IMG/VR virus record: IMGVR_UViG_3300048030_000578
Location: 1 to 56,288 of that record
DNA: 56,288 nucleotides
Origin: a virus
Reading direction: 5' to 3' (one strand)
The notes below the pieces were generated by a model. It did not search any database and had not been told where the DNA came from. It saw nothing but the letters and a program-made list of their open reading frames with translations. Shown here piece after piece: positions 8,498-20,500 of this stretch (positions are counted from its first letter, which is position 1; each line of letters starts with the position of its first letter). The translations under genes and the position numbers were made by a program.

Positions 8498-9149
8498 AAT
8501 TTTCTAGTTTAGATATTCTTTCCTCTAAAGATTCTATTATTTTTTGTTGTTCTTTTATTGCGCCTACCAATAACGAAGTTACTCGATCGTATTTTACTGC
8601 TTTAAATCCATTTTCTCTAGTAGTTACTATTTCAGGAGCTACCTCTTCAACCTGTTGAGCGATAAGTCCTATATCGTGACCAGAATAAACTTGTTGATTA
8701 TCGTTCCAATTAAATTCTACAGCATCCAAAGATAATACTTTATTTAAAGGATTTTCTATCAATGCGATATCATCTTTTAGTCTTTCGTCGGAAGAAGTAA
8801 ATGCAACAACATCTCCATTTACATGCAATCCATTATAGCAGCCGACATAAAAAGCATTATTTAATATACTTGAAACGCCAATTGAATTAGCAGGCCCGAA
8901 AGGAGATAAAGGTGTAACTGCATCTCCTATTATATGAGTATTGTATTTTCCTTCTAAAAAATTTGATGCTCCATTAATAATAGTACATCTTCTAGAATCT
9001 TGTATCACATTAGCTTCGCCACCAAGAATTAAATTTCCTGCATCATAACCTCCACCAAGAGATGTTGGGTCTGATGGAGGTTCTATAACTAAAGTTCCTA
9101 CGCCAGTTGCAGGAGTTGGAAACGAAGGGGTTATCTCTGGAATTGCCAT
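8496..9149 (-). CDS. Short tail fibre protein with C-terminal S74 intramolecular chaperone domain
   Basis: The 217-residue protein has a Gly/Asn-rich N-terminal part (GGGYDAGNLILGGEANVI ... IINGASNFLEGKYNTHIIG) of the beta-helical 'GxxN' type seen in adhesin heads and fibres. From about residue 118 it has a peptidase_S74 (endosialidase-type) domain. The S-D-E-R-L-K-D-D-I motif contains the expected autocleavage region, followed by DIGLIAQQVEEVAPEIV, YDRVTSLLVGAIKEQQKIIE and a coiled-coil end. Such domains guide trimerisation of fibres and then cut themselves off. The N-terminal repeats resemble the C-terminal repeats of the 2,779-residue protein just upstream in the operon, so it may form the last segment of that fibre. 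It is the last gene of the minus-strand operon. Confidence 0.85.
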   Translation of the reverse strand: MAIPEITPSFPTPATGVGTLVIEPPSDPTSLGGGYDAGNLILGGEANVIQDSRRCTIINGASNFLEGKYNTHIIGDAVTPLSPFGPANSIGVSSILNNAFYVGCYNGLHVNGDVVAFTSSDERLKDDIALIENPLNKVLSLDAVEFNWNDNQQVYSGHDIGLIAQQVEEVAPEIVTTRENGFKAVKYDRVTSLLVGAIKEQQKIIESLEERISKLEN

Positions 9150-9180
9150 AATTTATTTTAAATGTTTTAATTCGTTATTT

Positions 9181-12100
9181 CTAGCCCCAAGGAATTGTGG
9201 GACCTGTTGATGTCGGAAGAAATCCTATACCATATTTTTTAAAATTTGCAGCGCTAGAATTTATTCCAATTGATATCCATTTAGATAAATTATTATTATA
9301 AATATAAGCGTAATCATTATCCTTCCAAATAGATGGGTCTATATAATTCCATCCAGCAAAATCAGAATTTATATACTGCGAAGAGCCGTCAAACCAAACC
9401 CATGCAGGAACTGGAGAAGTAGATCTAACAGACATTATTGGATAATAATATGCCCAAAAAGTAGTAATACTATTCAAGTCAAGAAAATCAAACATTAAAA
9501 TCCATGAGGAATTGATAAATACAGCTCCGTGATATGCGGAAACTCCTTGTCCAGAAGATAAGTGAATTCGTGACAGATAAATTTCTTGTGTTAACCAACA
9601 ACGATTAATCCAATTACCTCCAGATGAAGAAAAAGAACTTATTTGTGCGTATTCAGATCCATTGCCGAGCACCCTTGGAGACAATATTAATGTATCTGGA
9701 TTTAAAACTACATTTTCACTGACTCCATTAGGGGTTATCAATGAATTAGCTGGAGGAGTATAATTAATTATATTTGATTTGCCCCCGAAAATACCTTGGT
9801 GACTTCCAGCGTAAATTTTATTTTCTGATCCCGCTCCAATTATATTTGCTCCTGCATTACCACTGGTAGATTCAGGCATTTCATTGTTAAATCCACCACC
9901 AATAAAAGAGAAATTATCTCCAACATTATTATCAAAACCTCCACCTATTGTAGAGAATCTCCCGGTTATATCATTATATGCTCCACCGATAATCGCAGAA
10001 GCCAATCCGTGATATCCACCATAACCAGTAATACTATTATCGTAGCCACCCCCAATAAATGTCGCGTTTGTTCCATCTAAGCTATTAAACCCAACAGTAG
10101 ACCCTCCAGCTGTAGCATCTATGCCATTTAATATGAGAGATCCTTTTAATTCTATTCTTTCCGAAGAAGAATCAAACTTAATATGAGAATTTGTATTACC
10201 TACTTCAAACTGGGTTACATCTTGATTTGAAATTTTTGTATTAGATAGAATGAATCCTTGTGTAGAATCGCCAAACGTTTTCGCTGGAGGTGATTTAATT
10301 ACGCCTCCAGAACCAACATTAGGGTTTTCTGGATCTGAGGTGCCTAAGGATAAACTATGAGTAATTGCGACATCATTAGCTAATAACAAATCAGTTGCAA
10401 CACTTTCGAATTCTGCTTCAAAATCTTGCCAATTACCATTATTCAAGTCATTAACAAAATTGTTGGTGCTAGTATGATCTTCTATGGCTATCCAGTAACT
10501 ACTATTATTGTGGTTATAATAAACAACGTCTCCTCTAGCAGATGTCTCTTCTGCGCCTATATATGACTCATTAGCAGCCCATTTACCTCTATAAACAACA
10601 CCGACTCCTTTGTTACCTTGTTTTGACAAAGAAAATGTTTGAGTTTTATATATAATAGTTGGATAACCTTCGTCATTTTGAGCTGTAATTTTAAACTTTA
10701 TAAAACCTGAATCTGCGCTTCCAAAATTTACGCCTGACTGAATTCCAGAAGTTGAGCAAGCTTTACCGCTGACGGAGAGAGTTTGGTTGCCAATAAAAGC
10801 ACTCTTAGAGACCACTTCTACCTTAAAACGAGAATTAGCAATTGTTCCAGTAGTGAATTCTAATTCTGTACTTCCTTGATAAACCCTAATTTCAGTATTG
10901 CTTCCCGAAACATCTATGACGCTATTATAAGATTTAGTCAAAGAATGAGCTTCATTACTCAAAATTGATGTGATAACATCAGAACCGTCTTGAATTGCAT
11001 ATATAGTTACTTCGTCTGAAGCTAATATATCAGTTCCGCCGTTTTCACTTATTTCAACTTTTACTTTAATTGGTTCAAAAATATCAGAAGGAGCAGTAAA
11101 GGTAGCGGTATTTGAACTAGTGCTGGATGCAAAAGAGCCAACAGTAGTATTAGATATACTCCATTTATAATAATTAGTTGTGCCAGTCAATTGATTAAAT
11201 GCGTTAGCAATAAAGTTTACCTGCTGTGAGCCTATTCTCTTTCCTCTTGTGTCGTATTTTATACCTTGTCTGCTTGCAGTTAAGTCAACTTTTCTTGCAA
11301 TTGCTCCATCTTTAGTCAATGTTATATTTTGTCTAATTTTAAAAGTCCTTACTCCTCCATCATGATCAACTGTACGAATAGTATATTCTATATATCCAGT
11401 TGTTAAGGCAATATTTTTCCATGCTGTAATGTTACTAACAGGTTTATTATTTATATTTTGAAAAGTATAACCCTGTATACTAGAAGATAAAGTTCTATTT
11501 GTTACATAAAAACTATTTGGCGTAGTTCCGCTTGATGTTCCCCTGTAAGTTAATTCATTAGTTCCCTCAAAACAGCTAATTGTATTTTCTGTATTACTGT
11601 AATCATAATCTGTTACAGCGCCTGAACTAGTATTTTTAACTGGTATATTTGCAAATTCCTGTGTTTGCAAAATAGTGATACCATTAGAACCTTCCTTTAA
11701 TCCAAATATAGTTACTTGATCAGTAGCACTAAGTTTTTCAACACCGGCTACAGGGTCGTAATCGTAAGCTTTACATAATATTGTTACAGGAATATGAGCG
11801 CTATCATATGAAGTTGGAATATCATTATGAATATACTCACTCGTAGTGCTTTTATTTTGAATTTTATTATTAAAGTTTCCAGAGAAAAATTCGAACTTAG
11901 GATAACTTGTTCCATTATTTGGGTAAAAATTTTCTACAGAAGCTGTGACAGTAACGCTTGAAGGTGTGGGATTGATACCTAAAGAGTTATACTCAATTGT
12001 TTGATCCGTAGCTGTTAATGTAAGATTTCTTCCCGCAGAACCTTCTTTTATTTTGCTAAAAGTATACAACCTTTCAAATTCAATAGGTCCGAGATCTGAT

Positions 12101-15100
12101 CTTGTTGAACCAGCTTTATAATGATTATCCTGTAAGGTTATTTTTAAAAATCCAGTAGTTAAATAATCTGGCAGATTTGTTAGTTCTATATTTAATTGAT
12201 CAGATGAATTTTTAGTAGCGCTATATGATATACCGGCATCACTTTTTTCTATGCTTTTACAAGAATATGTACCGGCTTGATTAGATCCAGAAAGATATTC
12301 ATAAGTTTGATAACCTTTCATAAATATAGCATTAGTAGAAAAGTCCTTAAAATCAGAACCGTGAACGCGATTATTTTCGTCAGAAGGAAATGAAACGTTT
12401 TCGTTATCTAAAAATACTGTATATGAGTCTTTTCCTGGAAGCGCTCCATATATAGTTACAAAATCACTAGCAATAACTTGAGTATTATGTACTCCACTAA
12501 TTTCAACATGAGCAAGAAATGGAGTGTCATCATAATCATTAAATTTTTGATCTAAATTATTTATAGTATAACTAGAGTTATTTCGCTGATTAGCTATCTC
12601 TACTAAATTATCTAAATCCTTACCAGTAGAAAATATATAATGCAATGAACCATATGTATTATATGGAACAGCTTTTAATGATAGTGTTTTATTATTGTCT
12701 TCAAATTCTCTATCGTAATTATATTTATAAACTTGTTGAGCAGCATCTAATTCAACATATATAGAAGCCGCGCCATCTGCAATAAAGTTAACAGAAATTG
12801 ATCTTTCGGTAGAAGTTTTTTCTCCAGAAGCAGATATTAAAATTGAATTACATGTATTAGGTAATGTAGAATTAATTATATGATCAAATCCGGTGACACT
12901 AAATTCTGCTCTTGCCTGCTTAACAAATCCATCTGTAAAATCCGAAGCCGGATCATATGTAAATCCACTAATATCATATTTTCCATTTGAATCGCGATCA
13001 TCGTAACCAAATATTGGAATTATATTTCCACTAACAAATACTTTATCAGCTCTAAATCTAACCTCATCAGATTCAATAGAGCTATTTTGAAATCTAGCAA
13101 TAATATCACAAATATCATTATCATCTTCAGGTATGTAGGTTCCATCTGATTGCTCAACATAAAAAAACGAATTAGGTTCAGCGGTCATATCTGGAAACGT
13201 ATATTCTTTATCGTCTTCAGTTCTTAATTTTCCGGCAAGAGTTAATACCCCATTATCAAAATATAATCTACCATCGTCTCCTGCGAATACAAAACTTCCA
13301 TCCCCGCTTATGGCAAAACCTTTTTGTTGATCCCCGACAGTTGGAGCTAAACCAGAAAAACCTACACTTCTTATTTGCCCAGTTCCGCCTACTTGGATAT
13401 CCTGACTTCGTACTTCTGCAGATCTAATTTTATCTGCAGTTAATGTATGGATTTTAGCGCTCGTTATGGCTGCTTCTCTTATATGAGCGGTTCCTATTGA
13501 TGCATTTGCAAAAGCGTGCCACATAGGAGTAGCGGTACCTGCAGCATTACGAGCAATAATAAAATCATGCTCTTCTCCCAATAAAGAGGGTTTTAAGTTA
13601 TTATTATAAGGGTCTCCATTTAATTCTGTAGTGTCTCCCTCTCCTGCAGGATGATATTTCGATGTATTATAATTACCGCTGTAGAGAATATTTCGAAGAG
13701 GATTACTTATACTACCATTCAAAGGGCCTCCCCCAGGACCAGTTAGTCCTAAATCCCCACTTTGTTGACTTGTGAGTGGAGTTACATCATATCCATGAGT
13801 AGCTTGTTTACCTGTCGCGCTCCAATATACATACGGTTCATCAGTATCAGCGAATCCTTCTCCTATTACATAACCAGTTCCATTGTAATAAACAAAATGT
13901 CTATCCCAGCTAATTTGGTTTGCTGATGGATAATTATCAAAGAAAGGGTCGTTAGGGACTAAAGCTAAAACATTAGGGAATGAATCTGTCAAGTTTTGTT
14001 CGAAATCGGCGAGGTCAGTTGTTTTTGCTTGACCCAAGATTAACTCAAGCCCCTTCACGTCATCTGTACTCAAATTAGCAGCTCCAGTAAATGGACCTTT
14101 ATTTCCAACTTGATCTACTGGCCTAACCCAAAAATATCTTTTATCATTTATTCCTCCTTTATGAGTGATTTGAGATAATTGAGAAATTGCCGGACTATTT
14201 AATATATTAGTTGCATTTGTAATTCCACTTCCAGGGTCTTGAAGTTCTGGAGGTATAGGACCAACACTACTTAATTCTTGTCCAATTCTATTAAATCCTG
14301 TATTAGACGCCTGAGTTAAATTAACATTTAATGTACCAAAATGCAAATAATCATCTTCTGATTCCCAAATTTCATAATATTTAACATCGTCAGGAACAAT
14401 ATCTAATCTTCCTACGCTATAATTTGGCGCTGCCCAGTTAAGAAAATAGTTTTCAAATGCAGTATCTCCACTGAAATCTATAACAGGCCCAGGAACTAAA
14501 TTTTTAAGAATATTTTCAGATATAGGACCAGCAGGAATACTTGGATCTTGACTACTATATCCCTTGGGATATATCTTAATAAGGTCTAAGGCTCCTTGAT
14601 TATTTTCTAAATTATATACATCACCACTACCAAAAGCATCGAAAGGTAATATCTTGTAATAGTAGCCAGTAATTTCATCATTTATAGGAGGAGAATCAAC
14701 AATAGTAGTTATATTTTGTCCAAAAGTAGAGTCTCCAGCTCCTAAATTTATTTTAACCAAGGGAGAATCTATTTCTTGCCCACCAACATTTATCTTACCG
14801 ACTTTATCTATAGCGAATCCACGATCATCATATATGCTAAAATTAGGTTGAGTAGATCTATACAAATGAACTTTAGTGGTAGATTCTTGAGCTCCAAAAG
14901 CATAATTAAAATTAAATTTAACTTTAGTTACTTCGCTAAATGGATCTACATTAAAACCGTTAGCTAAAATACTAGGCTCATAATTTTGTCCGATAATCTT
15001 TTCTTTTTGAATTATTTCTCCATAATTATCCAATATCGCGACCTCTAAACCAACCGATCTTTTTCCGCTCTGAGGAATACCTATATGTTTAAATACTATA

Positions 15101-17520
15101 TCATCATATTTAGTATCTCTTTCCCATATAGGCATCCAGTGAGAATTTATATAATTAATATCATCAACACCCCCAGCATCAGTTGTAGCAAAGATAGGTT
15201 GTCCGGTCGGATTATTTTGTAAAGCTTTATAAACAATATCTTCACTATATACAAGATCATTAGCATTATAATTCGCAAACTCATCAAAAAACGAAACTTG
15301 TAATTGAAATTTATCGGAAACTTCCGGAGTTTGCTCTTCCCAATTAGCAGAATCTATAGATGGGTCAATAGTAATAGGTGAAGCTATATCTGCTTTCGCT
15401 TTGAACACAGAATCCTTATAGTTTACCCCTTCAGTGGCGACTCTCCAGAAATCGCTTTCTATACTAGGAGTTATAGCATTACCAATAGATTGAGACCTTA
15501 AAGCTATATAAGCTTCTCCGCTATACAAAACAACAGAACCTCGCTCATATCTTATATCTTCTTCAAAAATTGAGATATTAGATTTGGGTGAAGTAATTAT
15601 GTCGCCAGAGTTATATGAATCATATTCATTAAAAAATCCATTAGTATATTCTGGGCCAGAGTTTTGAGCTGATTTATAAACACTACCCCCATAACTTACT
15701 ACATCCGAGTAAGGAGTAGAACTTCTATAAATATAATTCCTAGCAGAATCCCACTCAGAGTAAGAAGGTCTAATAAAAGGAGTTGATATACTATTTTGGG
15801 ATTTTATTTCAAATAAACCTAAGTTAGTAGTTACATTTTTAGGTCCAGAATCAGGAGAGTAAATAGTCGAAGAGCTAAAATCATAAGCGTCAGAAGGAAA
15901 TCCTCCGGCTTTATAAATTGCGTTATTTATTTCTCTGGTATATTCGTAATTATTAAATATTTTAGCGTTATGCAAACCTTCTACTTTTTCTTTGCCACCT
16001 TGATCATTTAATGCGGCGGATGAAGCTTCATCTCCAACGGTTATTCCAGATAAAAACAATTCGGTATCTGCATCAAATAAAGAACCGCTAATACCTAATA
16101 AAGATGGAACATCTGATTCAGTAAATATAAATTTTCTTTCAGATAAATCAACGGAATTCCCGTCATTATCAACTAAGTCCCAATCAAATATTAAATCACT
16201 ATCTCTTTCTCTAAATCTTAAATTATTTATTCTAATCAAAGAAGTAAAATCCTGCAAAGGACCTTCTTCATGTAATCCTGTTGTTGTTAGATTATAATTT
16301 TTACCAGGACCAAAACTATCATTAGCTTCAAATCCATAATAATAAGAATAACCAAATACCTGCATCTGCTCATGATTGTTTTCAGTAGCAGTTTCCTCTA
16401 TGTATTTAAAGTCAAAAGGTTCTTCTAATTGATTCCAATAATTAGAGTTTGCAGGACTATTAGATGAACTTGCTGTATGAGTAGCTCTTGCTTGGTAAAC
16501 AAGTCCGTCAGAATGAAGAATAGTTTGATTTCTTTCGTATACCTTATTAGGAATATTTCTCCACGGACTCGCATTTTTTAAATTAGTATAATAGTAAAAA
16601 TTATCATGAATACTATCACTAGAAAATAGATTTTTTTCTGATGGTATAGCAATCCCGCTTATTTTCACAAAGGAAAAATCGTTATCAACAGAAGACCAAG
16701 AAAAAGAAGTGCTAGAGCCCCTCATTGAATGAGAAAATGAATTTATAGTTGGCTCGTAATTTATTCCCGTAAGTATACCCGTGCAAGTCCTTCCAAAAGA
16801 ATCGTAAGCTACAATTTCAAACGAATTAACTCTCTCCAAATCTAAATCGATAAAAGAAGCTGGATCTATATCTAATTCAAAATTTCTGTAAAAACTTAAA
16901 GCTTGCGCAGGCTCAGATGAATTAAGTTTTACCTGAAGAGCTTCAGAGTCATTTAATATTGAATTACCAACAACTATACCATTTACTCCTCTTTTGATTG
17001 TGACTTCAAAATGATCAAAAAAATCATCATTAAGCAATTCTGAACTTAAAGATGAACCTTCTTGAGCGTGACCTACAGGAGGAATTAATTCCCACTGAAT
17101 TTTACTTTTTTTACCAAGAAATTCGGATTGAGTTACCAATAAATCTCCTTCTTCTTCTGGAGTTATTACATCAATAATATTATTCTGACTAGCAGGGGGA
17201 AGACCTGCGATACGTAAGTTATTAAAAGTAAATGTTCCATCGAAATTTGGCGGACTAATAGTAATCCTTTCTTGTATAAATTCAGAACGAATACCTATAT
17301 TACTTATAGCATAAACCCTAACATCAAATACTCCATAATTACCTTTTAAAGGTATAGTTTTTCTAACAGTATTATTTGAAGATCCTCGATCATTATTTAT
17401 TAAAGAACTTCCAACCCCAAGATTATATTGAAAAGAATAATTATCAGAAGTACCAACAACCTCATATGCTGCATCCAAGTCTTCAATGTCGAACTTTATT
17501 CCTAGAGTTGTTGTGGCCAT
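9181..17520 (-). CDS. Giant modular tail fibre / tail-tip protein (2,779 aa)
   Basis: One of the largest proteins in the window, placed just after the I/J tip protein, where lambda-like phages encode fibres. The N-terminal half is a chain of beta-sandwich (FN3-like) and Trp/Tyr-rich modules. Several modules have a CBM5/12-like pattern, for example WDSARNYIYR followed by DVVSYGGSVYKS, VLYSGEAYIAL, and late in the protein VYRGKWAANESY with DVVYYNHNNSSYW. The middle (about 1,550-2,320) has repeated Ig-like domains with recurring pieces such as 'LTA..Q.I.Y' and 'I.V..GS.EL'. Residues about 2,478-2,580 hold an adhesin-head type repeat (FIGGGYDN, IIGGAYND, TIGGGFDN, FIGGGFNN). The C-terminus (about 2,640-2,760) is a Trp-rich domain related to ones in the J, M and 559-aa proteins. 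It has no S74 domain; the next gene supplies one. Confidence 0.8.
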   Translation of the reverse strand: MATTTLGIKFDIEDLDAAYEVVGTSDNYSFQYNLGVGSSLINNDRGSSNNTVRKTIPLKGNYGVFDVRVYAISNIGIRSEFIQERITISPPNFDGTFTFNNLRIAGLPPASQNNIIDVITPEEEGDLLVTQSEFLGKKSKIQWELIPPVGHAQEGSSLSSELLNDDFFDHFEVTIKRGVNGIVVGNSILNDSEALQVKLNSSEPAQALSFYRNFELDIDPASFIDLDLERVNSFEIVAYDSFGRTCTGILTGINYEPTINSFSHSMRGSSTSFSWSSVDNDFSFVKISGIAIPSEKNLFSSDSIHDNFYYYTNLKNASPWRNIPNKVYERNQTILHSDGLVYQARATHTASSSNSPANSNYWNQLEEPFDFKYIEETATENNHEQMQVFGYSYYYGFEANDSFGPGKNYNLTTTGLHEEGPLQDFTSLIRINNLRFRERDSDLIFDWDLVDNDGNSVDLSERKFIFTESDVPSLLGISGSLFDADTELFLSGITVGDEASSAALNDQGGKEKVEGLHNAKIFNNYEYTREINNAIYKAGGFPSDAYDFSSSTIYSPDSGPKNVTTNLGLFEIKSQNSISTPFIRPSYSEWDSARNYIYRSSTPYSDVVSYGGSVYKSAQNSGPEYTNGFFNEYDSYNSGDIITSPKSNISIFEEDIRYERGSVVLYSGEAYIALRSQSIGNAITPSIESDFWRVATEGVNYKDSVFKAKADIASPITIDPSIDSANWEEQTPEVSDKFQLQVSFFDEFANYNANDLVYSEDIVYKALQNNPTGQPIFATTDAGGVDDINYINSHWMPIWERDTKYDDIVFKHIGIPQSGKRSVGLEVAILDNYGEIIQKEKIIGQNYEPSILANGFNVDPFSEVTKVKFNFNYAFGAQESTTKVHLYRSTQPNFSIYDDRGFAIDKVGKINVGGQEIDSPLVKINLGAGDSTFGQNITTIVDSPPINDEITGYYYKILPFDAFGSGDVYNLENNQGALDLIKIYPKGYSSQDPSIPAGPISENILKNLVPGPVIDFSGDTAFENYFLNWAAPNYSVGRLDIVPDDVKYYEIWESEDDYLHFGTLNVNLTQASNTGFNRIGQELSSVGPIPPELQDPGSGITNATNILNSPAISQLSQITHKGGINDKRYFWVRPVDQVGNKGPFTGAANLSTDDVKGLELILGQAKTTDLADFEQNLTDSFPNVLALVPNDPFFDNYPSANQISWDRHFVYYNGTGYVIGEGFADTDEPYVYWSATGKQATHGYDVTPLTSQQSGDLGLTGPGGGPLNGSISNPLRNILYSGNYNTSKYHPAGEGDTTELNGDPYNNNLKPSLLGEEHDFIIARNAAGTATPMWHAFANASIGTAHIREAAITSAKIHTLTADKIRSAEVRSQDIQVGGTGQIRSVGFSGLAPTVGDQQKGFAISGDGSFVFAGDDGRLYFDNGVLTLAGKLRTEDDKEYTFPDMTAEPNSFFYVEQSDGTYIPEDDNDICDIIARFQNSSIESDEVRFRADKVFVSGNIIPIFGYDDRDSNGKYDISGFTYDPASDFTDGFVKQARAEFSVTGFDHIINSTLPNTCNSILISASGEKTSTERSISVNFIADGAASIYVELDAAQQVYKYNYDREFEDNNKTLSLKAVPYNTYGSLHYIFSTGKDLDNLVEIANQRNNSSYTINNLDQKFNDYDDTPFLAHVEISGVHNTQVIASDFVTIYGALPGKDSYTVFLDNENVSFPSDENNRVHGSDFKDFSTNAIFMKGYQTYEYLSGSNQAGTYSCKSIEKSDAGISYSATKNSSDQLNIELTNLPDYLTTGFLKITLQDNHYKAGSTRSDLGPIEFERLYTFSKIKEGSAGRNLTLTATDQTIEYNSLGINPTPSSVTVTASVENFYPNNGTSYPKFEFFSGNFNNKIQNKSTTSEYIHNDIPTSYDSAHIPVTILCKAYDYDPVAGVEKLSATDQVTIFGLKEGSNGITILQTQEFANIPVKNTSSGAVTDYDYSNTENTISCFEGTNELTYRGTSSGTTPNSFYVTNRTLSSSIQGYTFQNINNKPVSNITAWKNIALTTGYIEYTIRTVDHDGGVRTFKIRQNITLTKDGAIARKVDLTASRQGIKYDTRGKRIGSQQVNFIANAFNQLTGTTNYYKWSISNTTVGSFASSTSSNTATFTAPSDIFEPIKVKVEISENGGTDILASDEVTIYAIQDGSDVITSILSNEAHSLTKSYNSVIDVSGSNTEIRVYQGSTELEFTTGTIANSRFKVEVVSKSAFIGNQTLSVSGKACSTSGIQSGVNFGSADSGFIKFKITAQNDEGYPTIIYKTQTFSLSKQGNKGVGVVYRGKWAANESYIGAEETSARGDVVYYNHNNSSYWIAIEDHTSTNNFVNDLNNGNWQDFEAEFESVATDLLLANDVAITHSLSLGTSDPENPNVGSGGVIKSPPAKTFGDSTQGFILSNTKISNQDVTQFEVGNTNSHIKFDSSSERIELKGSLILNGIDATAGGSTVGFNSLDGTNATFIGGGYDNSITGYGGYHGLASAIIGGAYNDITGRFSTIGGGFDNNVGDNFSFIGGGFNNEMPESTSGNAGANIIGAGSENKIYAGSHQGIFGGKSNIINYTPPANSLITPNGVSENVVLNPDTLILSPRVLGNGSEYAQISSFSSSGGNWINRCWLTQEIYLSRIHLSSGQGVSAYHGAVFINSSWILMFDFLDLNSITTFWAYYYPIMSVRSTSPVPAWVWFDGSSQYINSDFAGWNYIDPSIWKDNDYAYIYNNNLSKWISIGINSSAANFKKYGIGFLPTSTGPTIPWG

Positions 17521-17524
17521 TATA

Positions 17525-20500
17525 TTAAATAGTTAAATCAGTTAACACTAAATTTTCCGGAGGTTCCGGTAAAGACATATCCGCTTGAGGCGGAATAGGT
17601 AGGGCAGGCATTTTAATTGATAAATTTTTATCCACAGAATCAAATTTTGAGTCATTATACTCCATACCATTTACTTCGAATTTTCTATCCTCAACTTCTT
17701 TTACAGAAAGAACTCTAAATAATTGAGACTCAAAAGATCTAAATAATCTATTTTGAATAGATTCTATATATTCTACACTTCCTTTATCGTTAATTGTTAC
17801 ATCAAAAATTGAATATGCATGACTAGAATCAATTAACTCAATTTCATCATTGCTAATAAAAATAATATTCCAAGTTTTATTAATTACATTATCATCTAAA
17901 CTAGAAGAGCTTGAGTCAAAATCTCTTATAGTAATTTTATTGTTTTTAAAAAAATCTAAACCGTGCCCTGATTCAAATTTTATTCTTAAAGCGTCCATGT
18001 TAGTAACATCATTATTTAACGATGAAATTTTTTCCCAATCACTTATAACTGCTGAATGGTAAGCGGGATTTTTCTGCACATCTTGTAAAGTTAATTCCGC
18101 CTCTACCTCTGAGGGGGTTACTCCTAAAAATTGTTGAATCTGAGAACTGCCCATATTTGCTTTAGATGTAATCCAAAAACCTGAAGAAGCAGCATGTAAA
18201 ATTGAAAAATCTCCTCCATCAGGAATGCTATAAATATCATTTTTTGAATAGTTATGGTTCTCTTGAAATACAAAAAACATTAACGGAGAAAAATTAGAAC
18301 CTGTTTGTAAAAACTTCACATATATCCATTTTTGATCATTACTAGACCACCAGTATTGATTATATAAATTATTAGTAGTAGACACCCACCCAAATTCCGC
18401 AGACCAAAACCAAAAAAATTCATTGTCATCATTTCTTGCATAATTCATTGATCCGATATAAATCCATCCTAATGAAGTAGAAAATATAAAACCATTATCA
18501 CTTGGTATATTAACAGTTCCAAACATTAAAGATTCATACCAATCACTTTCAATTTCTGAAGTAAAAATAAAATAGTTTTCTAAATCGCTTGGGTTATGAG
18601 TCGCTTGTTCTGTAATTTCTGATCCAAAAATTCCTTGTAAAGAGTATGATGCTCCAATTTCTACTTGATCAATATATCTTTTCGTAAAAGTTGAGCTTTC
18701 TACAGCAAAGTAATGAAGTCCACCTGTATTAGAAAACTGGTCTCGTCCACGGTCTGAGATATTTATATGATCGCCATTTAATGTCGAAGCTACTTGAAAT
18801 GTATGTAATCCAGCATTAACAACAAAATAAGAAGAAGATCCAACTCTAAGTTTATCTAGACCAGCGGGTAATAATCCAGATGAAATGAATCTAACTCGAT
18901 CTCCGTTTTCTAAATTATGATTGTATGCCTTAATAACATTTTTATTTAAATCAACAGAAAAAGGAATCTTAACTATTAGATTAGATAAAATTGTTTTTTG
19001 CCCTTGGGGGCCAAATTTATTAATATTTTCATTAACTCCTATGCTAGCCTGAAACTTTAAAGCTTGAGGAGTATTGTAACTTTCGATTTCAGCGTCTTGA
19101 TCTTCGGAAGATTTATGAGAAGAAGCTCTTCCGTCTATGATTTTATCAGTTAGAAAAGGAAGTCCTACATTTACCGTAAACTCAACTTTACTTGTAGAAA
19201 CAAAGTCTCTAGCAGATTTATCTATCAAAATATATGGAGCCCCGTCTTCAAATGAAGATATATCTAAAACCCTACCGCTCATATTTCTCCCAGCTCTATT
19301 TTCATCAGATACTTCGAAAATTGCACCAGGATACAAATAAGAACCTTCTTCAGAGGTGGTAAAGCTTATTTTTTCATTCTCTAATTGAGACGAGTACAAA
19401 ACCCATCTAGCTAATCTTCTAGCTTGAGTTTCGGAAGTTATTCCTAAGCCCATTATTTCTTTTTCTTGATAGCCGTAAACTCTCATAGCTGAAGCGTCTT
19501 CTTCATATACCAAATCTGGCTTATAGTTTTTATTTTTATTATTAAACCTGACCAAACAAGAAGTGAATTTTTTATTTTTATCCATTCCGGCATATGAAAA
19601 GCCAGCCTCTCGGGATATATTTGAATTATTAAACAAAAGAATCGGATTCTTTTTGCTATCTTGTAGAGTTAAAATTTTACCAAAATCATATCCAATAATT
19701 CCTCTGAATACAGAAGCTAAATTATTCATAACTGTCAAAGCTTGACCTCGTTCATGTATATACGTACTACATGTAAATCGCGGCTCTACAACAGGGTAGC
19801 TTTTTTGTAGGCAGGCAGCGCCCAACGTTCTTCTTCCTCCATTTATTGAAAAAGTCGAAGGTACTTCTTCTAGCGATGGGCCAAATACAGTAACACTTCT
19901 TTTTGCTGGATTAGATTCTTTTAAAACTCTTTCTTCGATAACTATTTCGCCTCTACGAACACACGAATTCTTTCTTACTAACTGCCTGGCATTATTTTGC
20001 TGCATGGTTGATTCTGAAAAATTATGTTGATACATAAAAATAGCTACTTTAAGACCTCGAAATTCAACACCTTCACCAAAATCTTTCCTAAATTCGCCTT
20101 CAGAATAAGAGGTGTACTCAATATCAGTACCATTAGAGTCATAAAAACCGTTTTGATGAAAGCTAATTTCAAAGCTTCCCTCTTCTCCGTCTCCTTCTTG
20201 ATTAGATATATTGTTATTTGTAGCACACGACCGAGGGGAAAAAGTTAATGTTTCGGGAGGGTGTCTAGTTTCAACCAGTTCGTCACAATATTTTGCGGCT
20301 TTATATAATTGCCATTTATCTATATTATATTCCTCTAAACCATATTTTCCCAATCCATATCTAGGATTCTGCACTAAATCATAAAATATCCAAGCAGGAT
20401 TATCTGTCCAATATCTAAATTCGTCAGAAATATTATTAACAGAACTACCATCAATAGTTTGACCTTTAAAAAATCCATTCCAAGGACCTTTATATTTTCT

